This document shows positions 7,743 to 12,367 of a DNA stretch of 12,367 bases, piece after piece. The notes below the pieces were generated by a model, which did not search any database, was not told the origin of the DNA, and saw only the letters and a program-made list of their open reading frames with translations. The translations under genes were made by a program, and so were the position numbers. The stretch comes from an uncultured Methanobrevibacter sp. (lineage in GTDB: Archaea > Methanobacteriota > Methanobacteria > Methanobacteriales > Methanobacteriaceae). The stretch covers positions 1-12,367 of the forward strand of contig CAJGDA010000038.1 in the NCBI GenBank assembly GCA_904501935.1, written 5' to 3'. Each line of letters starts with the position of its first letter. The stretch's first letter is position 1.

Positions 7743-7816
7743 TGCCCTGACCGGGATTTGAACCCGGGGAATGGGATCCGCAGTCCCATGTGTTATCCAA
7801 ACTACACCATCAGGGC
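7743..7816 (-). tRNA. tRNA-Arg (anticodon GCG)
   Basis: The 74-nt minus-strand tRNA folds fully. The 7-bp acceptor is GCCCTGA/TCAGGGC, the D stem is GTGT/ACAC with a 10-nt loop containing GG, and the anticodon stem is TGGGA/TCCCA with loop CTGCGGA. The T stem is CCGGG/CCCGG with loop TTCAAAT. U33, the anticodon GCG and G37 are in place, so it reads the arginine codons CGC and CGU. The variable region is 4 nt and the discriminator is A. CCA is not encoded and there is no intron. Confidence 0.95.
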
Positions 7817-7840
7817 TAAACAAAATAAGATAACATTTTA

Positions 7841-7849
7841 TTATATATT
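7841..7849 (-). promoter_or_regulatory. TATA box for tRNA-Arg (and probably truD)
   Basis: Minus-strand AATATATAA is centred about 29 nt upstream of the mature tRNA 5' end (7816), the standard archaeal TATA-to-start distance for a tRNA with little or no 5' leader. Confidence 0.6.
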
Positions 7850-7864
7850 TTTTATAGTATATAA

Positions 7865-8305
7865 TTATTGCCATGTTGAAAGACTATAAGAATAATCACC
7901 ATAATTTCTTGTTGCCACTGAAATATCACTTGCTTTAGAATAATCCCCTGATGATGCCAAAACTTTACCCTTTAAAACATTGTTTTCGCTGAATCTATAG
8001 TTTTCAATGTTGAATGAACCCAATTCATCCTTGCAGAGCTTTGAAACTTCACGAATTGATTCCTTTGAATTTTCATTGTCTTTTAAAATTCCAGAGATTT
8101 TGCTCAGGAACGTTTGATCTGTAAAATTCACCTTTCCGCTCAGAATTTCCATTGTATCCTGAGTTTTTGTAATGTCACGTGAATCATATGAGTAATCTGG
8201 GCTTGGAATTGAAATGACAGCATTTACAACTAAAAATACTACTAAAAGCAACATTACTGCCAGAATCGCATCAATTATATAAAAATATCCTTTATCATCT
8301 AACAT
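7865..8305 (-). CDS. Small pilin-like protein with single N-terminal membrane helix
   Basis: This 146-residue protein has a short charged start (MLDDKG), then one long hydrophobic helix (about 8-32) containing IIDAILAVMLLLVVFLVV, then a polar domain. The layout KG, aromatic, IDAILA and hydrophobic helix resembles archaeal type IV pilin-like proteins. These are processed by a prepilin peptidase near the Gly and assembled or anchored by the helix. The acidic residue is at +6 from Gly6 and not the usual +5, so cleavage is uncertain. The outer domain (33-146) ends in a Tyr/Ser-rich tail and has one Cys (C91). I cannot name a family. No ribosome site precedes the ATG at 8305, and a T/A-rich element about 30 nt upstream would suit a leaderless or short-leader transcript. 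It lies between the PurM-like gene and tRNA-Arg. Confidence 0.75.
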   Translation of the reverse strand: MLDDKGYFYIIDAILAVMLLLVVFLVVNAVISIPSPDYSYDSRDITKTQDTMEILSGKVNFTDQTFLSKISGILKDNENSKESIREVSKLCKDELGSFNIENYRFSENNVLKGKVLASSGDYSKASDISVATRNYGDYSYSLSTWQ

Positions 8306-8332
8306 GAATGAAAATAGGATTTCAAAGTACTA

Positions 8333-8367
8333 AAAAAATAGTGAAGTGTGCAAAAATTAATTTGCAC
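8333..8367 (-). terminator. Hairpin plus T7 terminator of the cfbD-hisH operon
   Basis: On the minus strand GTGCAAA (8367-8361) pairs with TTTGCAC (8354-8348) around a 6-nt loop that contains the TAA stop (8359-8357) of the PurM-like gene. Seven Ts follow at 8339-8333. The same T/A-rich tract could be the TATA region of the next gene (ATG at 8305). Confidence 0.55.
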
Positions 8368-9721
8368 GAATGTGTTTTATCACTTTATCTTTTTTGCGGA
8401 TTGCCGCATCTGAAGCCTTTTGAACTTTTTCTTTCATTTCTTCAAAGTCTTCAGGGGTTGTTTCACCGACTAATTTTTTGATTTTAGTATAAGCTGCTTC
8501 TCTGAATAATGGAACAAGTTTTTCTTCTGTTGAATCTTCCTTAATTAATATTGGCTCACCGGAGTTATTGACTTCTCCAATTTCAGATATTGCAACATCA
8601 TATTTTCCAACCGCCTTTTTAATGTCCTCAACTATTTCTGGAGGTGCAATCAACATTAATGAGTCTGTTGAAACACCTAATGGATCAATGTTTAATGTTT
8701 CAAGCATGTTTAAAACATTTGGAGCTACCATTTTTTTGATTTCAGTTTCATAGAACTCCAATCCTACACCAGTGGTGTTTGATATTTCATGTGCATCTCC
8801 TCTAAGACCTCCGTTTGTAACATCAGTCATTGCGTGGATGTCCTTTACAAGATCTGCTTCAAACAACGCCTGTGATGCTTGAACAAAGTTTACATTCATT
8901 GTATCCCATACAACATCAAAGAAACCATTGTAAAGGGCTGTTGTTGTGATTGTTCCTCCACCAGAACCTTCTGTTAAAAGTATAACATCACCTTCTGTTG
9001 CTCCTTTCCTTGCAGTTGGTGGATGTGGTGATACGCCTACACTTCCAACAGCAGAGACAAACCGATCTCCTAAAACCATGTCTCCACCTATACGCAATGT
9101 ACTTCCTGCAACGATTGGAACATCAACAAGCTCTGAAACTGCAGCCACCCCTGCAGTATAGTCAAATATTTTTGCAACATCACCATCGTCTGCAAGGTGA
9201 ACATCACTTAAAATTGCAACTGGGTCAGCTCCCATTACACAAACATCTCTGAGAGTTGCTCTTGTTACATGGAATCCTCCTAAAAAGGGATATTCACTTA
9301 AACGTGAGTGTATTCCATCAACAGCCGTTGTAATATAGACTTCATCATTTTTGACTGGTGCTTTTATAACACCACCATCGTCCTGCTCTGATGGATTGAC
9401 TAAAGATGCAGTGTTGGTAGAGGATACTATTTCTGCAATTTTTCTGTGAACAAAAAAGTCACCGGCTCCGCGAGACCCAACTCCCATCTCGCCCATGCCA
9501 ACACCAGCCTTATTTACGCTAGCTATTTCCTTTAAAAATTCATCGTCACTTTCCTGCAATTTTAGAGTAGTTGATACTTCATCTATCACTGCTTTTGCCA
9601 TTTCAATAGAGTTTTCTTCTGAGATTTTTTTGTATTCTCTAATTCTTACAGCCAAAATCTCTGCTAGATCCTCATAACTGTAATCATCGATTCTTGCTCT
9701 TACAAATCCTTCAATATCCAT
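8357..9721 (-). CDS. PurM/HypE/SelD-superfamily ATP-binding protein (AIR synthase-related), role unknown
   Basis: This 454-residue member of the PurM superfamily belongs with AIR synthase, selenophosphate synthetase, ThiL and HypE, enzymes that use ATP to phosphorylate or activate a carbonyl or amide oxygen. It has a helical N-terminal extension (about 1-70) and a glycine-rich segment, GVGMGEMGVGSRGAGDFF (73-90). DDGG (114-117) and TAVDGIH (132-138) are in the ATP/metal-binding half. LRDVCVMGADPVA (157-169) is present. The C-terminal half has the loop EGSGGG (251-256), MTDVTNGGLRGD (298-309) and PLGVSTDSLMLI (347-358). It ends in a charged helix without the terminal Cys that HypE uses for the thiocarbamoyl group, so it is not a plain HypE. 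At about 450 residues it is longer than PurM, SelD or HypE. It starts 2 nt after the hisH stop, with GGAGAT ahead of ATG at 9721, in an operon with cfbD. Confidence 0.85.
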   Translation of the reverse strand: MDIEGFVRARIDDYSYEDLAEILAVRIREYKKISEENSIEMAKAVIDEVSTTLKLQESDDEFLKEIASVNKAGVGMGEMGVGSRGAGDFFVHRKIAEIVSSTNTASLVNPSEQDDGGVIKAPVKNDEVYITTAVDGIHSRLSEYPFLGGFHVTRATLRDVCVMGADPVAILSDVHLADDGDVAKIFDYTAGVAAVSELVDVPIVAGSTLRIGGDMVLGDRFVSAVGSVGVSPHPPTARKGATEGDVILLTEGSGGGTITTTALYNGFFDVVWDTMNVNFVQASQALFEADLVKDIHAMTDVTNGGLRGDAHEISNTTGVGLEFYETEIKKMVAPNVLNMLETLNIDPLGVSTDSLMLIAPPEIVEDIKKAVGKYDVAISEIGEVNNSGEPILIKEDSTEEKLVPLFREAAYTKIKKLVGETTPEDFEEMKEKVQKASDAAIRKKDKVIKHIRAN

Positions 9722-9723
9722 GT

Positions 9724-10320
9724 CTATATCTCCAAATTAGTGAAATTCTTTAATATCTTTAATCCCGCCACCCCACTTTTTTCAGGGTGAAACTGTGTTG
9801 AAAACAAATTATTTTGAGCTAGAGATGCAACTACATCCCCACCATATTCGCAAACTCCAGCAATGATGCTTTCATCATCAGGAACTACATGATAAGAGTG
9901 AACAAAATAGAAGTATTCACCATCAATTCCATCTAAAATAGGTGAATTGTTACATACATTTAGCTTATTCCATCCCATATGAGGAATCTTAACGCCATCC
10001 GGTAGGATTTCAACATGCCCCTTAAATAAATCAAGACCTACAACACCCGGAGATTCCTCACTTGAACTCATGAGGACCTGTTGGCCAAGGCAAATTCCCA
10101 AAAATGGCTTATCATCATTAACATGTTCATGAATAATATCTTCGAAAGGCTTTAAATTCTTCATTGCGCTTCCGAATGCCCCGACACCTGGCAAAACCAA
10201 GTAATCGCTGTTTGCAATGACTTCCTTATCATCGGTTATTTGGTAATCCGCACCTATTTTTTTAAATCCGTTCGAAATGCTCTTTAAGTTTCCGCTTTTA
10301 TAATCAATAATCGTAATCAT
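9724..10320 (-). CDS. hisH: Imidazole glycerol phosphate synthase, glutamine amidotransferase subunit
   Basis: HisH (198 residues) hydrolyses glutamine and passes ammonia to HisF, making imidazole glycerol phosphate and AICAR in histidine synthesis. It is a class I glutamine amidotransferase. The nucleophile is C77 in LGICLGQQ (74-81), and the other catalytic residues are H178 and E180 in QFHPEKSG (176-183). PGVGAFG (44-50) forms the oxyanion region, and VHSYHVVP (140-147) is typical of HisH. HisF is not in the window. The ATG at 10320 overlaps the cfbD stop by 4 nt (ATGA), so translation is probably coupled. A histidine gene sandwiched between cfbD and a PurM-like gene is an unexpected setting. 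PdxT or a PurQ-like protein is less likely given the HisH-specific segments. Confidence 0.95.
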   Translation of the reverse strand: MITIIDYKSGNLKSISNGFKKIGADYQITDDKEVIANSDYLVLPGVGAFGSAMKNLKPFEDIIHEHVNDDKPFLGICLGQQVLMSSSEESPGVVGLDLFKGHVEILPDGVKIPHMGWNKLNVCNNSPILDGIDGEYFYFVHSYHVVPDDESIIAGVCEYGGDVVASLAQNNLFSTQFHPEKSGVAGLKILKNFTNLEI

Positions 10321-11402
10321 TCATTTAACCATCCAATAGCTGCTCTAATCATTCCGCCAAAGTCTGAACATACAATTTCATCTGTTCCTAAAGTTTTTGA
10401 GTGAGCATCAAGCTCTGCAACAACATGAGTGAATCCTAACTCTTTTAGTGGTTGCACTAAACGAGGCCCATCAGTTACTGCAACAGATTCTACATCAAAC
10501 TCCTCAATTGGAAATGCATGTGGAACTCCAAATACAACAATCAAATCCAAATCTTTATCATTTAAGTATTCAGCAGCATTATTTGCCGTGATTGGATATT
10601 CATCAAGCCCTCCAGTAATGAAATCAGGCTCAATATCCAATTGACTTTTAATGTTAACTGCATGCTGTCTGATTCTTGGAAGCCCAATGTTTTCATCCAA
10701 ATTTGCTACGAAAATAGGCTTGTTATCCGGATTTATTTCATTGTAGTCGAAATTTATAATATCTGCAAATAAATATGAGGTTTCTTTTTTAACATTCAAG
10801 ACAAAAGCAACTTTTTTGTTATCTTTTAGGGCGTTTACAACAATTTTGGCAACTTTTTCTTTTGAATCTCCAAAATTAGGCTTAATATACTTGCCTTGAG
10901 CCATACCACGGGTTTTTTCAACTTCAGTTGCCTTTTCAAGCATTTCAATTTGCCTATCGGCTTCCTCTCTTGGAATAACGCCGCATTCAACTGCAGCATC
11001 AAGCACCATTATTGCCCCAACAGTATTGTCACCTTCACCGGAACCGCCGTGAGATTCAACTGGAATGACAGTGCATGGCAAATCCGCAGTTGCAATCGCT
11101 TCTTTTAAATCCTCACCGATAATCATACTGGCACATGTACCTGCAATGCCCATCAATTCTGGTTTAAATGTCTCATAAGCTTCAGTCAAGGTTTCAACTA
11201 ATTTTTCACCGGCACCCAATATAAAATCGTTTTCAGACATTCCCGTAGTTACAACACGTACACCATCACCTTCTAAAAGCCTTGCTGTTCTAAAACAACA
11301 GCCTGTAGGCCCATGCATAACAATAACATCAACATTCATATCTCTTAACGTGTAAAGAGTAGCGGCAATCGGACTTGGTCTTGGATGTATAATTTTTATC
11401 AC
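10317..11402 (-). CDS. cfbD: Ni-sirohydrochlorin a,c-diamide reductive cyclase, catalytic subunit CfbD
   Basis: CfbD (361 residues) is the nitrogenase NifD-like subunit. Together with the NifH-like CfbC it performs the six-electron reduction and lactam-ring closure of Ni-sirohydrochlorin a,c-diamide in coenzyme F430 synthesis, the cofactor of methyl-coenzyme M reductase. It begins with the conserved HPRPSPIAATLYTLRD (6-21). GPTGCCFR (31-38, C35/C36) and AGTCAS (87-92, C90) are candidate [4Fe-4S] ligands, with C110 also near. PVESHGGSGEGDN (114-126) and the SDFGGMIRAAIGW end also fit the family. The start is GTG at 11402, the only usual start codon between an in-frame TAG immediately upstream and the conserved HPRPSP. 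No separate ribosome site precedes it, which suggests a leaderless mRNA. It heads an operon with hisH and a PurM/HypE-like gene. cfbC is not in the window. Confidence 0.93.
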   Translation of the reverse strand: MIKIIHPRPSPIAATLYTLRDMNVDVIVMHGPTGCCFRTARLLEGDGVRVVTTGMSENDFILGAGEKLVETLTEAYETFKPELMGIAGTCASMIIGEDLKEAIATADLPCTVIPVESHGGSGEGDNTVGAIMVLDAAVECGVIPREEADRQIEMLEKATEVEKTRGMAQGKYIKPNFGDSKEKVAKIVVNALKDNKKVAFVLNVKKETSYLFADIINFDYNEINPDNKPIFVANLDENIGLPRIRQHAVNIKSQLDIEPDFITGGLDEYPITANNAAEYLNDKDLDLIVVFGVPHAFPIEEFDVESVAVTDGPRLVQPLKELGFTHVVAELDAHSKTLGTDEIVCSDFGGMIRAAIGWLNE

Positions 11403-11477
11403 CTAAATACTTTTAACAAATAAGTATTTTTAATTCTTAATTTAAATAATTAATTAACAAATTCTGGAGATTGCATT
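11403..11477. promoter_or_regulatory. Divergent promoter region with 8-bp dyad
   Basis: This 75-bp AT-rich gap separates the divergent cfbD (-) and C_GCAxxG (+) genes. It contains an inverted repeat, AAATACTT (11405-11412) and AAGTATTT (11422-11429), with a 9-nt spacer. The minus-strand AAAATACTTA is centred about 25 nt before the cfbD GTG and could be its TATA element, so a protein on the dyad could block cfbD. TTTAAATAA (11441-11449) is a possible TATA box for the plus-strand gene, whose ribosome site GGAGAT is at 11466-11471. Confidence 0.45.
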
Positions 11478-11876
11478 ATGAAACTTGACAAGGAAATTTT
11501 AGAGGAAAAAATCAGGGAATACAGGAAAACACAAAGCTGTTCGGAGTCAACTTTAAGGGCACTTTGCGAAACTGCTGATGCAGACATTACTGGCGAAGAA
11601 ATAACTAAGTTAGGATCAGGATTTGCAGGAGGAATAGGCGGAACATTCGATGAAGGAACCTGCGGTGCAGTAACCGGCGCATTAATGGCCAATGGTATCG
11701 TTTTAGAGGATGTCAGTAAAATCAAAGCAAATGCAAAAGAAATCTTTAACACTTTTAAAGATGAATATGGAAGCGTGTGCTGCGGCACAATAACAGACAA
11801 CGGCAAAGACAAATCACCATGCGTTGACTGTTGCGTGTTTATTGCAAATAAAGTTGCGGATTTGTGGGACGAATAG
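11478..11876 (+). CDS. C_GCAxxG_C_C family cysteine-rich protein
   Basis: This 132-residue cytoplasmic protein has eight cysteines: C21, C30, C62, C101, C102, C115, C118 and C119. GTCGAVTGAL (61-70) matches the GCAxxG core of the C_GCAxxG_C_C family, and YGSVCCGTIT (97-106) and SPCVDCC (113-119) supply the later cysteines. GSGFAGGIGGTF (46-57) is the glycine-rich loop seen in the family. The family is widespread in anaerobes and is thought to bind a metal or cluster or to act in redox chemistry, but no reaction is established. The ATG is well placed behind GGAGAT (11466-11471). The gene stands alone on the plus strand, divergent from cfbD, and ends at a T-rich tract. Confidence 0.88.
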   Translation: MKLDKEILEEKIREYRKTQSCSESTLRALCETADADITGEEITKLGSGFAGGIGGTFDEGTCGAVTGALMANGIVLEDVSKIKANAKEIFNTFKDEYGSVCCGTITDNGKDKSPCVDCCVFIANKVADLWDE

Positions 11877-11886
11877 TTTTATTTTT
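11877..11886 (+). terminator. Oligo-T terminator after the C_GCAxxG gene
   Basis: TTTTATTTTT follows the TAG stop directly. There is no hairpin, and T-rich tracts alone suffice for many archaeal stops. Confidence 0.45.
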
Positions 11887-11897
11887 AGAAAATGTAG

Positions 11898-11962
11898 GCT
11901 AAATTTTAGTTAAAGAATGATGCCCTCAAAATTTGGTAAAAATAAGCTCAATTTGAGTTAAA
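11898..11962. repeat. Pair of 17-bp repeats, each with an 11-bp palindrome
   Basis: GCTAAATTTTAGTTAAA (11898-11914) and GCTCAATTTGAGTTAAA (11946-11962) start exactly 48 bp apart and match at 15 of 17 positions. Each holds an 11-bp palindrome with 5-bp arms, and the two differences are on opposite arms so that pairing is kept in both. A weaker related stretch, CTCAAAATTTGG, lies between them (from 11925). The rest of the 11877-12136 gap is AT-rich. It holds a 6-bp inverted repeat (11979-11984 with 11996-12001) and TTTGAAG twice (12041, 12063), with no convincing ORF. Confidence 0.5.
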
Positions 11963-12078
11963 TACTATGATTTTGGGGAACCTATATATTATTTTTAGGT
12001 TGAAAATAAAGTCCTCTCGAAGTTTTTTAAATAAGAAAAATTTGAAGTATTTAAAACGAATATTTGAAGATTGATAGT

Positions 12079-12122
12079 AAAAAAAAATTAAAAAAGATTT
12101 TTAGAAAACAAATCTAAAAATC
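12079..12122 (-). terminator. Hairpin plus T-rich terminator of the right-edge gene
   Basis: On the minus strand a perfect 10-bp stem, GATTTTTAGA (12122-12113) with TCTAAAAATC (12105-12096), encloses a 7-nt loop. It is followed by T6, AA and T9 down to 12079. It starts 14 nt past the stop codon at 12137-12139. Confidence 0.8.
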
Positions 12123-12136
12123 ATCATATTTATTAA

Positions 12137-12367
12137 TTATTCTATAGGACCAATACTGTCTATAATACCTTCTACTTCAGGAGTGTATAAGTTAACAGTT
12201 GCATTATTTGTAAAGAAAACCAATATATGTTGTTTTCCATCTTTCATAAATGTAACAGATCTAAAGTGATCAACAGGACCGTCGAAATATCCAGCAGCCG
12301 CTGGTGAGTATTCAGTCCATGATTCTTCATTTCCTGAATATTCTTTTGGAGTTGATACATTTTTGAG
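12137..12367 (-). CDS. Unrecognised protein, C-terminal 76 residues (start outside window)
   Basis: An open frame enters from the right edge and runs for 76 residues to TAA at 12137-12139. The visible part includes SWTEYSPAAAGYFDGPVDHF (16-35), then a likely beta hairpin, FRSVTFMKDGKQHILVFF (35-52), and the end VEGIIDSIGPIE. The alternating hydrophobic pattern and the ending resemble small secreted or lipid-anchored proteins of Methanobrevibacter that close with a strand-strand-helix, but I cannot assign a family. A strong hairpin terminator just beyond the stop supports a real gene end. Start, signal peptide and full length lie beyond the window. Confidence 0.7.
   Translation of the reverse strand, partial: LKNVSTPKEYSGNEESWTEYSPAAAGYFDGPVDHFRSVTFMKDGKQHILVFFTNNATVNLYTPEVEGIIDSIGPIE

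Noticed and set aside
7721..7789. In-frame upstream extension of truD by 23 codons
   Set aside because: It translates part of the tRNA-Arg gene (GFKSRSGHC is the T arm read as protein). The ATG at 7720 has a ribosome site and gives the normal TruD N-terminus.
7743..7816. tRNA-Arg as an integration site for a mobile element
   Set aside because: No integrase gene, and I saw no second copy of the tRNA 3' end in the window.
8357..9721. Calling the PurM-like gene purM, selD or hypE
   Set aside because: It is longer than all three and lacks the HypE terminal Cys. It also lacks an N-terminal Cys/Sec loop of SelD type, and its neighbours do not fit purM.
11917..11961. 14-codon frame ATG ATG ... TAA in the intergenic gap
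   Set aside because: There is no ribosome site, it is very short, and it overlaps the palindromic repeats. It is more likely chance.
11877..12136. CRISPR array or att site in the repeat-bearing gap
   Set aside because: There are only two near-identical short repeats, with no regular spacers, cas genes or integrase nearby.

Overview
The window reads as chromosomal DNA of a methanogenic archaeon of the order Methanobacteriales, most likely Methanobrevibacter or a close relative. The reasons are a cfbD gene of coenzyme F430 synthesis, an archaeal-type TruD, a tRNA without encoded CCA, GGTGAT/GGAGAT ribosome sites, strongly A+T-rich intergenic DNA with TATA-like boxes and oligo-T ends, and a stand-alone small subunit of phosphomevalonate dehydratase, an enzyme of archaeal lipid synthesis. 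No insertion sequence, integrase, phage gene or CRISPR array was seen.

Layout: the 3' part of purB (+) runs to 571 and meets copA (-, 600-3089) head-on at a shared bidirectional hairpin. Going up the minus strand from copA there is a likely four-gene operon, transcribed in the order zinc-ribbon membrane protein (6422-5601), phosphomevalonate dehydratase small subunit (5580-5191), amidohydrolase (5182-3968) and ferredoxin-nitroreductase (3971-3180). It ends in a T10 tract just before the copA promoter. Upstream lies tRNA-Arg(GCG) (7816-7743) followed 22 nt later by truD (7720-6464), probably one transcript. A small pilin-like membrane protein (8305-7865) precedes the tRNA.

A second tight operon, cfbD (11402-10317), hisH (10320-9724) and a PurM/HypE-like ATP-binding protein (9721-8357), ends in a hairpin plus T tract. 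A cysteine-rich C_GCAxxG_C_C protein (+, 11478-11876) is transcribed divergently from cfbD across a 75-bp gap that carries an 8-bp dyad. The last 260 bp before the next convergent gene hold no supported ORF. They do hold a pair of repeats with compensatory palindrome changes and a clear terminator for a partial minus-strand gene that enters at the right edge.

Functionally this is housekeeping and methanogen-core DNA: purine, histidine, F430 and isoprenoid synthesis, tRNA modification and copper export. Uncharacterised proteins sit inside these operons. The best candidates for new biology are the PurM/HypE-like protein coupled to cfbD and hisH, the zinc-ribbon/amidohydrolase/ferredoxin-nitroreductase set around the dehydratase small subunit, and the tRNA-Arg/truD arrangement.
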